Positions 15,148 to 22,236 of a stretch of 40,049 bases of DNA are shown here, in pieces; positions within the stretch are counted from its first letter, which is position 1; each line of letters opens with the position of its first letter. Source of the stretch: a virus; the IMG/VR virus record IMGVR_UViG_3300033148_003908, positions 1 to 40,049 of that record. One strand, given 5' to 3'. Under the pieces are notes generated by a model that saw nothing but the letters and a program-made list of their open reading frames with translations, ran no database searches and had not been told where the DNA came from. Made by a program: the position numbers and the translations under genes.

Positions 15148-15639
15148 ATGAGTAAAACAACACACGGAATGAGTAGAACACGGCTATATAGCATTTTTCA
15201 CGATATGAAAGGTCGATGCTATAATGAAAAAGACACTACTTATAAATACTATGGTGCAAAAGGTGTCACGATATGTAAAGAATGGCTCGATAATCAAACA
15301 TCATTCTTTGAGTGGGCTTTAGAAAATGGATATTCTGATGATTTAACTATTGATAGAATTAAAGTTGAAGAAAATTATGAACCTTCTAATTGTAGATGGG
15401 CTACTCAGCTTGAACAAAATTGTAATATGAGAATGTTATCTACAAATACGAGCGGTTATGTTGGTATCTCAAGAGCTAAACAATGGAAAAAAGAGTATTG
15501 GAGAGCTGTTATCAGCATTAATAATAAAACTAAAACGATTGGCTATGCTTCTACTAAAAAAGAAGCATTAAAGCTAAGAAATGATTTTATCATATCAAAT
15601 AGCTTACCTCAAAAAATACAAGAGTTTAAAGATGATTAG
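15148..15639 (+). CDS. HNH homing endonuclease with C-terminal AP2-type domain
   Basis: 163 aa. The N-terminal half has RLYSIFHDMKGRCYNE, KYYGAKGVTICKEWLD, SFFEWALENG, and LTIDRIKVEENYEPSNCRWA. That series marks phage HNH proteins of the IDRI-x(n)-Y-x3-NCRW type. The C-terminal part (TSGYVGISRAKQWKKEYWRA, then KTIGYASTKKEA) is an AP2-like DNA-binding domain. It probably propagates itself by cutting clamp-loader-free neighbouring sites in genomes that lack it. It overlaps the start of the cytosine methyltransferase gene by 8 nt. AAGGA serves as the ribosome binding site. Confidence 0.82.
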   Translation: MSKTTHGMSRTRLYSIFHDMKGRCYNEKDTTYKYYGAKGVTICKEWLDNQTSFFEWALENGYSDDLTIDRIKVEENYEPSNCRWATQLEQNCNMRMLSTNTSGYVGISRAKQWKKEYWRAVISINNKTKTIGYASTKKEALKLRNDFIISNSLPQKIQEFKDD

Positions 15640-16753
15640 ATTAGCAACTAGCTTCACTGGCGGGTTAAGTGCTATTGACTTTGCACTAAAGTATGAGAAT
15701 ATTAAATATAAACATATTTTTGGTGTAGAAATAGATAAATATGCAAGAAAACAATGTATTAATTTTCATGGCGAACCTGATGAATTCCATCACGATGTAA
15801 CAACTACATCGGCTACTCATCTAAAAGGCAAAGTTGATTTGTATGTTTTTGGAAGTAGTTGTCAAGACTTATCACTAGCTGGAAAAAGAAAAGGTTTTGA
15901 AGGTGAAAAATCTGTTCTTTTTAGAGATGGTGCTAGACTATTAGGTGAAATGAAACCTAAAGCATTTATATTTGAGAATGTGAAAGGTTTACTTAGTTCA
16001 AATGGTGGTGCTGATTATAAAGAAGTTGAAAAAACTTTTAGAGAGCTAGGTTATCACATGGCTATGAAAGTTGTAAATGCTAAACAGCAAGGTACTGCAC
16101 AGAATCGTGAGAGAGTTTTTGTGGTTGGATTTTTAGATGCAGATGCATATCATGACTTTCATTTTGCTGATAGTGTTCCACTTACTAAGTGTCTTAGAGA
16201 TTATCTTGAAGAAGAAGTGGATGAGAAGTATTATCTTAGTGATGATAGAACATTTGAACTTACTGGAAAACAGATTGGTGCTGTTGCAAAACTTACTGAT
16301 ACAAAATTTGAATCAGCACAAAGAATTCAAGGAGTTAATGGAATAGCATCGACTCTTATAACTCAGCAAGGTGGAGATCAAGAACCTAAAATATTAGTTA
16401 AAAGAAATCAATTAAATCCTTTGTACAAAAGTCAATGTAACACGATACATGATATTGACGGGGTTGCACCATCTTTGTGTGCAGGAACTCATGGTTATGC
16501 ATATGGCTATATTCGAGAGCCTATTTCTTTCAAGTGGTCGATAACCCCACCTGCTAACTGGTTGTTTAGAATCAGAAGATTAACCCCTCGCGAGTGTTTT
16601 CGTTTAATGGGTATGAATGATTCTGATATTGCTTTAGTGAACTCAGATACTCAAAGTTATAAGATTGCTGGAAATGGGATTGAGATAAATACTATGAGAA
16701 GTATCATTAGACAGCTATATAAACCAGTTAAGTCAAAAAATAGTTTATTTTAA
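15632..16753 (+). CDS. C5-cytosine DNA methyltransferase, variant motif IV
   Basis: 373 aa from the ATG at 15632. Motif I is unusual (ATSFTGGLSAIDFAL rather than F-x-G-x-G). Motif IV is FGSSCQDLSLAGKRKGFEG with the likely nucleophile Cys77; the proline of the usual PCQ is Ser76. Motif VI FENVKGLL (Glu115) and motif VIII AQNRERVFVVG are intact. The C-terminal end carries CFRLMGM and YKIAGNGIEI, the motif IX and X region. The enzyme would methylate cytosine at an unknown site, probably to evade host restriction. An inactive or altered enzyme is possible. Confidence 0.85.
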   Translation: MIRLATSFTGGLSAIDFALKYENIKYKHIFGVEIDKYARKQCINFHGEPDEFHHDVTTTSATHLKGKVDLYVFGSSCQDLSLAGKRKGFEGEKSVLFRDGARLLGEMKPKAFIFENVKGLLSSNGGADYKEVEKTFRELGYHMAMKVVNAKQQGTAQNRERVFVVGFLDADAYHDFHFADSVPLTKCLRDYLEEEVDEKYYLSDDRTFELTGKQIGAVAKLTDTKFESAQRIQGVNGIASTLITQQGGDQEPKILVKRNQLNPLYKSQCNTIHDIDGVAPSLCAGTHGYAYGYIREPISFKWSITPPANWLFRIRRLTPRECFRLMGMNDSDIALVNSDTQSYKIAGNGIEINTMRSIIRQLYKPVKSKNSLF

Positions 16754-16762
16754 AGGACATCT

Positions 16763-16987
16763 ATGAAACAAGTAGGACGGCCACCAATACTAAACGATGA
16801 TAGAGTGCCAGATGACCATGTATGCCATAAGTGCAAAAAAGACAATACAAAGGTAGGATTTAAAATACAAAATGATAATCCTAGTCAATGGTGCAATATT
16901 TGTCTTTATGGTATGAAAACACCTAGACATATAAGACGTGAGAATATAGCTAAAAGAATAAATGATTATCAAAATGGGATTAAGTGA
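16763..16987 (+). CDS. Small zinc-finger protein with AT-hook-like start
   Basis: 74 aa. The N-terminus MKQVGRPPILND contains a GRPP element resembling an AT-hook core. CHKCKKDN (about residue 21) and CNICLYGM (about 44) supply two CxxC pairs of a zinc ribbon, and the C-terminus is basic. It starts 9 bases after the methyltransferase stop, with AAAGGACA upstream. DNA binding is plausible but not shown. Confidence 0.65.
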   Translation: MKQVGRPPILNDDRVPDDHVCHKCKKDNTKVGFKIQNDNPSQWCNICLYGMKTPRHIRRENIAKRINDYQNGIK

Positions 16988-16999
16988 GTGAAAAATGAG

Positions 17000-17028
17000 T
17001 GATTAAAAGCATTAAAATATGCTATAAT
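17000..17028 (+). promoter_or_regulatory. Extended -10 promoter before the structured leader
   Basis: TGCTATAAT (17020-17028) is a perfect extended -10 element. The -35 position holds only a weak TGATTA (17000-17005), as is usual for Campylobacterota sigma70 promoters. Transcription would start near 17035 and enter the hairpin-rich leader. Confidence 0.6.
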
Positions 17029-17048
17029 TATATCGAACTTTTAATTCA

Positions 17049-17139
17049 GCACTACTGACTGTGAGGGTGTCACTTGATGCCCTTTCCGATTTTAGTTATG
17101 AGTTAAGGGTTTATTGGAGCAGTTAGTAGTGCATCTACT
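17049..17139 (+). ncRNA. Structured leader upstream of HNH and Rep genes
   Basis: GCACTACTGACTG (17049-17061) pairs with CAGTTAGTAGTGC (17120-17132) over 13 positions with one G-U. Inside, GGGTGTC-ACTT-GATGCCC (17065-17082) makes a compact hairpin, and CCCTT/AAGGG (17081-17085 and 17105-17109) can form an alternative. AGTAG-TGCAT-CTACT (17125-17139) competes with the outer stem. It is preceded by a perfect extended -10. It may be a regulatory RNA, or the double-strand origin for the Rep protein, since the hairpin contains CTTGAT as in some rolling-circle nick sites. It matches no RNA class I know. Confidence 0.55.
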
Positions 17140-17174
17140 CCCCCTTAAATTTATTAATATACTGAAAGCTACAT

Positions 17175-17771
17175 ATGAAGATATGTACACAATGCAAAAT
17201 AAATAGATGCAAATCAGAATTTCGCCCCAGAGTTGAATCCAGAGATGGGCTACATTCAAATTGTAAACAATGTGGAAGATTAAATGCCACTAAATACAGT
17301 CGCACCATCAAAGGGGTGATAGGAACTATATATAGGACTCAAAAAAGCAGTAGTAAGCATAGACTAATGCCACTCCCGTCCTATTCAAAACAATGGCTTA
17401 CAGAGTGGCTACTTAATCAAAAATTATTTCATAAACTATATAATGGATGGGTAGAAAGTGAATATGATAAGTACATGAAACCATCAGTTGATAGAAAAGA
17501 TGATGAGTTAAGCTATACCTCTGACAATATCCAACTTATGACTTGGCAAGAAAATAAAGACAAATATGATTCCGATAGGATTAGTGGTGTTGATAAAAAA
17601 CAAAATAAACAAGTTATCCAATACTCGATAGATGGTAATCTGTTAAAATCTTATCATTCTTTGTCTAATGCCAGCATTGATACTAAAATTTCTGAATCTT
17701 GCATATCTAATTGCTGTAATGGTAAGATAAAAACTGCTCGTGGCTTTATATGGAAGTATGCTAAGGTATAG
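17175..17771 (+). CDS. HNH homing endonuclease with NUMOD1-type C-terminus
   Basis: 198 aa. The N-terminus has two zinc pairs (CTQCKINRC and CKQCGR). The middle carries PSVDRKDDELSYTSDNIQLM followed by TWQENKDKY, the phage HNH variant seen in free-standing homing endonucleases. The C-terminus (QVIQYSIDGNLLKSYHSL, SNASIDTKISESCISNCCNG, RGFIWKY) is a NUMOD1/IENR1 DNA-binding module. It sits between the structured leader and rep, and its end overlaps the rep start. It therefore probably inserted between a leader or origin and its rep gene. Weak Shine-Dalgarno (GAAAG). Confidence 0.82.
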   Translation: MKICTQCKINRCKSEFRPRVESRDGLHSNCKQCGRLNATKYSRTIKGVIGTIYRTQKSSSKHRLMPLPSYSKQWLTEWLLNQKLFHKLYNGWVESEYDKYMKPSVDRKDDELSYTSDNIQLMTWQENKDKYDSDRISGVDKKQNKQVIQYSIDGNLLKSYHSLSNASIDTKISESCISNCCNGKIKTARGFIWKYAKV

Positions 17772-18570
17772 TTTTTCAAAACTTACTAATATAAAAAAAG
17801 CTAATGCCAGAAAACGGCATGATTATTATTTTATGTACAGTAAATATCGGGATAAAAAGAAGCTTATGCTTACTTTCACTCACTGTGAGACTAATCCATA
17901 TAAAAAGATGGAGATTACAGTTAGTATAAAAAAATATATCACTAAGCTAGTTTTAAACACTGGTAGTGATAATTTAAAATACTATTCTAATATAGAGCTG
18001 GGCGATGATTTTAAAACACCTCATCTGCATTGTCAATTCTTCTATGATGATAAAAAACAGTTGCTAAAAATAAGAGATAAAGTATTGCGTGAATTTGGCT
18101 TAGTTTCTGAATTTTGTTATATTACTGAGCCATCAAAAAAAGACAAAAACTACAATTATGTAATTAAAGATTACAAAAAAGATATGCTAGATGAAGACTT
18201 ATTGCTATTAGATGGTGTAAAGAGAGCGTATAGAGACGAATTAGGTGTTAACATAAGGTTTTGTTCACATAGTAAAGAAAAGTACACTAAGGCTATTTAC
18301 AGATATGCATATAAATATGGAATATTAAAACATAATGTTGACTATCTGATTGACAATAAAATTATAGATAAAAGTATTATTATTATTGATGTTAAGTTAT
18401 TAGAATTAGCCAAAATCCTACTTTTAGTACTATATAGAATAAATAATAGTAACAATAGTATATTCAGTTGTTCGGAAATACCGAATAGCTCAAATTTAAG
18501 AGAATTTCAATATCTCATCTTATTTGAGTGGTGGGTTTATGGGAAATATCGAAATAGTGATTTTATTTGA
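17758..18570 (+). CDS. HUH-superfamily rolling-circle Rep protein
   Basis: 270 aa from the ATG at 17758; a GTG at 17740 in the same frame is an alternative. Motif 1 is LMLTFTHCETN (about 36-46). Motif 2, TPHLHCQFFYDD, has the metal-binding His-Leu-His (89-91). Motif 3, YNYVIKDYKKD (132-142), has Tyr134 and Lys137 in the YxxK arrangement. Such proteins nick an origin and stay covalently bound through the tyrosine. Finding one in a 40-kb siphovirus together with a sliding clamp suggests rolling-circle initiation. A transposase of the HUH type is less likely, as no flanking transposon ends are visible. Confidence 0.72.
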   Translation: MLRYSFSKLTNIKKANARKRHDYYFMYSKYRDKKKLMLTFTHCETNPYKKMEITVSIKKYITKLVLNTGSDNLKYYSNIELGDDFKTPHLHCQFFYDDKKQLLKIRDKVLREFGLVSEFCYITEPSKKDKNYNYVIKDYKKDMLDEDLLLLDGVKRAYRDELGVNIRFCSHSKEKYTKAIYRYAYKYGILKHNVDYLIDNKIIDKSIIIIDVKLLELAKILLLVLYRINNSNNSIFSCSEIPNSSNLREFQYLILFEWWVYGKYRNSDFI

Positions 18571-18640
18571 CTTAGGTCAAAGACTTTAATTTAAATATTT
18601 TATACAATTGGTATATTAAAAGAAATAAAGGATTCAATAA

Positions 18641-18856
18641 ATGAAAGCAAAAAGATTAATAAAGCATGATTTTGACAACATGGAAAATATTTATGCAGAT
18701 GTGCATAGTGACTTAGGGCTATATGTTGACGAAGAAGGAAAAACGGCTCATTTAAAAATTAGTGAGTATCTACAAACTTTAACAGATGTCCCATATTTAG
18801 GGCATGATAACAACATATATCCGAAATATATCGTAAAAGAAGTTGAAATAAAATGA
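18641..18856 (+). CDS. Hypothetical protein, 71 aa
   Basis: 71 aa soluble, acidic protein (MKAKRLIKHDFDNMENIYAD start). No motif was recognised. AAAGGATT provides a ribosome binding site 7-9 bases before the ATG, and the 70 bases upstream are very AT-rich, with possible -10 boxes (TATACA at 18601, TATATT at 18612) but no clear -35. It begins the block of small genes at the end of the rightward region. Confidence 0.6.
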   Translation: MKAKRLIKHDFDNMENIYADVHSDLGLYVDEEGKTAHLKISEYLQTLTDVPYLGHDNNIYPKYIVKEVEIK

Positions 18857-18887
18857 AACCGAACGATACGCTTAAAAGGATAGCTAA

Positions 18888-19028
18888 ATGAAAAATTACA
18901 TAAACAAAATAATAAATAAATTAAGTCATTTCAAATACTTATTTAAAGCTATAAAGATAGTATGGTCAATGAACACCGATGAATACAAATCTCTTTATGA
19001 GAAAATTGATTTTAACTTTGGAGTTTAG
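18888..19028 (+). CDS. Hypothetical small basic protein, 46 aa
   Basis: 46 aa: MKNYINKIINKLSHFKYLFK, then AIKIVWSMNTDEYKSLYEKI and DFNFGV. It forms a basic amphipathic helix at the N-terminus. AAAAGGA lies upstream at suitable spacing, and it ends two bases before the next gene. A 12-codon frame (18853-18891) overlaps its start by ATGA and is not counted. Function unknown. Confidence 0.5.
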   Translation: MKNYINKIINKLSHFKYLFKAIKIVWSMNTDEYKSLYEKIDFNFGV

Positions 19029-19030
19029 TA

Positions 19031-19276
19031 ATGGAAACAATATATGAAAATAAAATAGATTTTGACGAAATAGTGCCAAAAACTTTTGATAATGGTTTTT
19101 TTCAATATAGAGTAAATACTGCAATTGATTTTTCTTTTATTGCAAGACATACTGATATATTCTTTAGTTGCATTACTATAACAGTAATCTGCTATCAAGA
19201 TACAGAGATAATAATAAATACACCTTTTGAATTAAGTGGTATTCATCATATTCGTGCTGAAAAGATAGAAAAATGA
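19031..19276 (+). CDS. Hypothetical protein, 81 aa
   Basis: 81 aa, largely beta in character (FFQYRVNTAIDFSFIARHTD, FFSCITITVICYQDTEIIIN). No family was recognised. It overlaps the following gene by 4 nt (ATGA). Its place at the end of the early region next to lysis genes gives no firm clue to function. Confidence 0.6.
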   Translation: METIYENKIDFDEIVPKTFDNGFFQYRVNTAIDFSFIARHTDIFFSCITITVICYQDTEIIINTPFELSGIHHIRAEKIEK

Positions 19277-19458
19277 GTCAAACATACAATATGGTATCAG
19301 CTCATGTATTTGCTTCAAAGCGTGATGTTGAACAAAGATTAGCTAATCATAATTATAAATGTGTTGCTGCAATAATTGAGGTTCAGCTATATATTGCAGT
19401 AGAAAATTTAAACTATGCCATGGATATGATAGATAAAAAAATAGCTACTCACTATTAG
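19273..19458 (+). CDS. Hypothetical protein, 61 aa
   Basis: 61 aa, a small alpha/beta protein (AHVFASKRDVEQRLANHNYK, then AAIIEVQLYIAVENLNYAM). It is the last rightward gene. Its end overlaps the end of the leftward endolysin gene by 14 nt, so the two transcription units converge without any visible terminator between them. Confidence 0.6.
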   Translation: MSQTYNMVSAHVFASKRDVEQRLANHNYKCVAAIIEVQLYIAVENLNYAMDMIDKKIATHY

Positions 19459-19906
19459 CTTCCATATAGTGTTCTATATTTCCCTTAGCATTCTTAGCAT
19501 AGGTATTATAATAGCGTTTCCAGTATTTAGCTCTATCCTCTAAAGTGGCAGGGATAACTACTGGTACTTTTTTATATTTCAATCTTGTAAAAATTAGACC
19601 TAAAAGAGGGTTATATCGTAAATGTTCCCATCCAACTAAATCAATATCGATATTAAAATAATCTTTTACTTTTTGCTTGTCTGATTTTTGAACTCTATCT
19701 AGTATGTCTTGAAATGGAAGTTTATCAATTTGAGTTATTCCCATGCCTGCGTATTTAGATTTGTCTTTGGCATTTCCATGTGAAGTTTCAGCACCGCAAG
19801 TCTCATACAATAATTTATCAGCGTTATTATTAGCACCATTACCTAAACACTCACAAACTTCTTTTATTGCATCGCTTAAGTGGTGTCTATTTACTAAACC
19901 GTACAT
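19445..19906 (-). CDS. Endolysin, lysozyme-like muralytic enzyme
   Basis: 153 aa. The pattern ETCGAETSHGN (Glu35 or Glu40), GMGITQIDKLPFQDIL, then WEHLRYNPLLGLIFTRLKYK, IPATLEDRAKYWKRYYNTYA, KNAKGNIEHYMEAN matches a phage endolysin family of lysozyme or transglycosylase type that ends in WK.YYNT..GKGT...Y. It cleaves the glycan of peptidoglycan at lysis. No signal peptide is present, so release needs a holin, probably the adjacent gene. Its ATG overlaps the upstream stop (TAATG), coupling it to the holin candidate. Confidence 0.82.
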   Translation of the reverse strand: MYGLVNRHHLSDAIKEVCECLGNGANNNADKLLYETCGAETSHGNAKDKSKYAGMGITQIDKLPFQDILDRVQKSDKQKVKDYFNIDIDLVGWEHLRYNPLLGLIFTRLKYKKVPVVIPATLEDRAKYWKRYYNTYAKNAKGNIEHYMEANSE

Positions 19907-20346
19907 TATTCAACACCTATCTGTATTTTACTCAGCAACATCTTCATCATGTCCTCTGTGTACGAGTTTACACCGAGATCAATTCTTCTTTCATCAAGAC
20001 CTCTAAGATATTTTATAGTGGTTAGAAAATCTATTACATCTATCTTGTTGTAATCCTTGAAAGCTTGTCTGACTTCGGCTTTCAACTGGCTAACGCTATT
20101 CTCTAATATTACTTCATTTAGTTGAGCTTGCATATTATTTTGCTTTAACTCTGATAATTTGTGCCTTTTGCTACTTAGAAAGTGATTAATATATATACCT
20201 ATTATAGTTAGTATAGCTAGGTGTATATTGTAAGCATAAATATATTCAAGAGTAACATTTTTGTCAATCATACTAACACCACCTATTGTAAATATCATTG
20301 TAATAAATAATCTAAGTTCTTTCATTAGAGCTATAAATTTTTCCAT
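19906..20346 (-). CDS. Probable holin-like membrane protein
   Basis: 146 aa from the ATG at 20346, chosen because GGAAG lies seven bases upstream. Hydrophobic segments lie at about residues 10-25 (ELRLFITMIFTIGGVSMI) and 36-57 (IYAYNIHLAILTIIGIYINHF), followed by a basic stretch, a coiled coil (SELKQNNMQAQLNEVILENS) and a C-terminal soluble domain. Two membrane helices and direct linkage to the endolysin suggest a holin, although the long soluble tail is unusual. A pinholin or spanin-like role is also possible. Confidence 0.55.
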   Translation of the reverse strand: MEKFIALMKELRLFITMIFTIGGVSMIDKNVTLEYIYAYNIHLAILTIIGIYINHFLSSKRHKLSELKQNNMQAQLNEVILENSVSQLKAEVRQAFKDYNKIDVIDFLTTIKYLRGLDERRIDLGVNSYTEDMMKMLLSKIQIGVE

Positions 20347-20347
20347 C

Positions 20348-21004
20348 TTAAAACTTCCACATATCATTTTCTACACCATCTATATAATTCTGCATAGGAT
20401 GGTCGAACATCGCAGTAAAAAAAGAAAACCATCTTTTACGCTTACTCTGATATAAAGTGTTTACATGTCTATACCAAAATAATAGTTTAGGCACTTTAGT
20501 CACTAAGTCATTACGATACACTACACGATAAGAATTTGTAACTATCTTATTAAAGTTCTTTATAAAAGCTCTATTCCCTACTCGTGGGCTGCCAAAAGTA
20601 ACGCAAGTGATATTTGAGCTTGTCCTAGCTAATTTATAAGCTGCAAGAGTAGATATAGCACCACCCATACTATGCCCAGCTATTATGATTCTGCTCTCAT
20701 TTTTACAATATTCATTAAGTATATTTTCAATGCTTCGATAAGCACTTTCAAAACCTACATGAACCTTTATATTACTAGATTCACCATTAAAGCGTGATGG
20801 TGCTAACCGTACATCAGTAACTACATCTTTAAACTCATCAGTACCAGCTATAAAGATATATACAGCGCCATGAGCTTTAAGTACATAGCCATTAATATGA
20901 CCTTTTTTAAAATGTTGAGAACGTGCAGCATGTTTATATTTATCAAGATATACATTATTACAATGATAAGCGATATACTGTATATCTTTTTTATTAAGAT
21001 TCAT
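20348..21004 (-). CDS. Class 3 lipase
   Basis: 218 aa. AGHSMGGAISTLAAYKLA carries the nucleophile Ser112 in the GxSxG elbow. YRNDLVTKVP supplies Asp166, and DHPMQNYIDGV supplies His202, completing the triad of class 3 (fungal-type) lipases. The HVGFESAY motif and VTFGSPRVGN are also characteristic. No signal peptide is visible. In the lysis region it could hydrolyse membrane lipids at lysis; a virion-borne lipase acting on outer membrane lipids is an alternative. It is one of the least typical genes of a siphovirus lysis cassette. Confidence 0.85.
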   Translation of the reverse strand: MNLNKKDIQYIAYHCNNVYLDKYKHAARSQHFKKGHINGYVLKAHGAVYIFIAGTDEFKDVVTDVRLAPSRFNGESSNIKVHVGFESAYRSIENILNEYCKNESRIIIAGHSMGGAISTLAAYKLARTSSNITCVTFGSPRVGNRAFIKNFNKIVTNSYRVVYRNDLVTKVPKLLFWYRHVNTLYQSKRKRWFSFFTAMFDHPMQNYIDGVENDMWKF

Positions 21005-21007
21005 GGT

Positions 21008-21412
21008 TTAACTCCAATCTATATCATCTAATAATACACCCTTAGATATAGCTATATTTTCTATAGTTCTTATAGAACTAATCCATGTATTTACCTCTCT
21101 ACAACTTTGCAGCAAAGCTTCTTCATCATCTGTAATCATGCTATCTATTTTTTTATCTAGCAAAGATATAGCTATACTAGATAATTTTCTTTGCTTTAAC
21201 GTCGAATATCTAGTCTCTATAATCTCAGTGGCTTTAGCTGCTATATCTGTTATTCTTTTAGTTTCTAAATCAGCAGCTATTGTAGTTTGTGACTTATATT
21301 CAATAGTACCCAATAGCTCTAGCTCTTTTTGATAAGATAATGGATAAAATGTATCATCTTTTTTAAATCCAATTACTTTTTGATTTTCATTATATTGTGC
21401 TATATAAACCAT
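21008..21412 (-). CDS. Tail-fibre-associated protein, possible assembly chaperone
   Basis: 134 aa. The start (MVYIAQYNENQKVIGFKKDD, TFYPLSYQKELELLG) followed by a helical C-terminal part is the general layout of small proteins encoded directly after tail fibre genes, some of which are fibre chaperones. It overlaps the fibre gene by 13 nt. The assignment rests mainly on position and shape. Confidence 0.55.
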   Translation of the reverse strand: MVYIAQYNENQKVIGFKKDDTFYPLSYQKELELLGTIEYKSQTTIAADLETKRITDIAAKATEIIETRYSTLKQRKLSSIAISLLDKKIDSMITDDEEALLQSCREVNTWISSIRTIENIAISKGVLLDDIDWS

Positions 21413-22236
21413 CTATCTTCCTTATAGGTTGCTGTAGTGTTGAATATTTCTGAATCAGCTTTCACTTCCATATATATATAACCGTCCGTATCACTTCCAG
21501 CAGATATAAACAGGTAATAGACGCCATCTATTTTTGGATTATGTGCACTCTGTGACCAATTGACCGAAGCAGTAATATTCGTAGTGACACTAGGTACTAT
21601 TCTCTTTTTCGCTTTAAAAAAGGCTGTGCCTGAAGTGTATTGACTAGAAGCAGTTGCAAATTGTCTAGTCTGAAAACTTAGGTTTTCTTCGTAAAATGGT
21701 AGGCACAATTCAAGCTCATTATGTCTAACTTCAGCATTCGTAACTATATCTCCCAGTTCAAAGTTATTTACTATAAAATCAGTTGTGCTGAACTCAATAG
21801 CCACATAATAACCAGCAGTTAAAGATACTGTCTCTCCACTTGCTACATTAGTTGCTAGTGTATTTGTGTTCCCATCTGCTATAGTTGTTGGGTAATCAGC
21901 TAATAAAGCTGGAAATTCATATACCTTAGCTGTAGCTGTTCCAGTAAAGCTTAAAGTGTGATTTCCACCAACATTCATGGTAGATTCAATTACTTGTATT
22001 TTACCGCCAGTTAATCCTCTTTGTTGGATAGATTTTCGAGGGTTAAGAATTAAATTTTTTGCCCCTGTCGGCTTTGCGTTTATTTCTGTCTTATTGTAAA
22101 CCTCTGTTTTAGTATATGATACACCCTCTATTATCGCTTCTATACTAGGTTTACCTGCACCTGTATTGTAATCTTCTACTATCGTTTCTATCGTGGGTTT
22201 ATCTTCGCCATTTAATACATTTGTTAAATTAGACAT
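21400..22236 (-). CDS. Tail fibre protein
   Basis: 278 aa. The N-terminal 45 residues form a short repeat (KPTIETIVEDYNTGAGKPSI, then EAIIEGVSYTKTEVYNKTE) that reads like a fibre shaft or attachment segment. Then GAKNLILNPRKSIQQRGLTG matches the N-terminal NL(I/L)xN...xQRG hallmark of carbohydrate-binding-like phage tail fibre domains. The rest is beta-rich. It probably contacts the host surface. It overlaps its neighbours by 8-13 nt in the tail operon. Confidence 0.75.
   Translation of the reverse strand: MSNLTNVLNGEDKPTIETIVEDYNTGAGKPSIEAIIEGVSYTKTEVYNKTEINAKPTGAKNLILNPRKSIQQRGLTGGKIQVIESTMNVGGNHTLSFTGTATAKVYEFPALLADYPTTIADGNTNTLATNVASGETVSLTAGYYVAIEFSTTDFIVNNFELGDIVTNAEVRHNELELCLPFYEENLSFQTRQFATASSQYTSGTAFFKAKKRIVPSVTTNITASVNWSQSAHNPKIDGVYYLFISAGSDTDGYIYMEVKADSEIFNTTATYKEDRWFI

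Noticed and set aside
17040-17140. Retron msr-msd RNA
   Set aside because: There is an inverted-repeat stem, but no reverse transcriptase gene anywhere in the window.
17040-17771. Group I intron containing the HNH endonuclease
   Set aside because: No P/Q/R/S core motifs were seen, and the Rep gene overlaps the end of the endonuclease, leaving no exon boundary.
17040-17771. OMEGA/IscB-type RNA-guided system
   Set aside because: The downstream protein is a 198-aa HNH-NUMOD1 homing enzyme with no RuvC or bridge-helix motifs.
17758-18570. Insertion sequence of the IS200/IS605 or IS91 type
   Set aside because: No flanking hairpin ends or target motifs were found, and the gene is embedded in the phage operon.
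18853-18891. A 12-codon reading frame
   Set aside because: Too short to support; only stop-start overlaps speak for it.
19440-19460. Bidirectional terminator between convergent operons
   Set aside because: The two genes overlap by 14 bases and no hairpin with a T-run is present.
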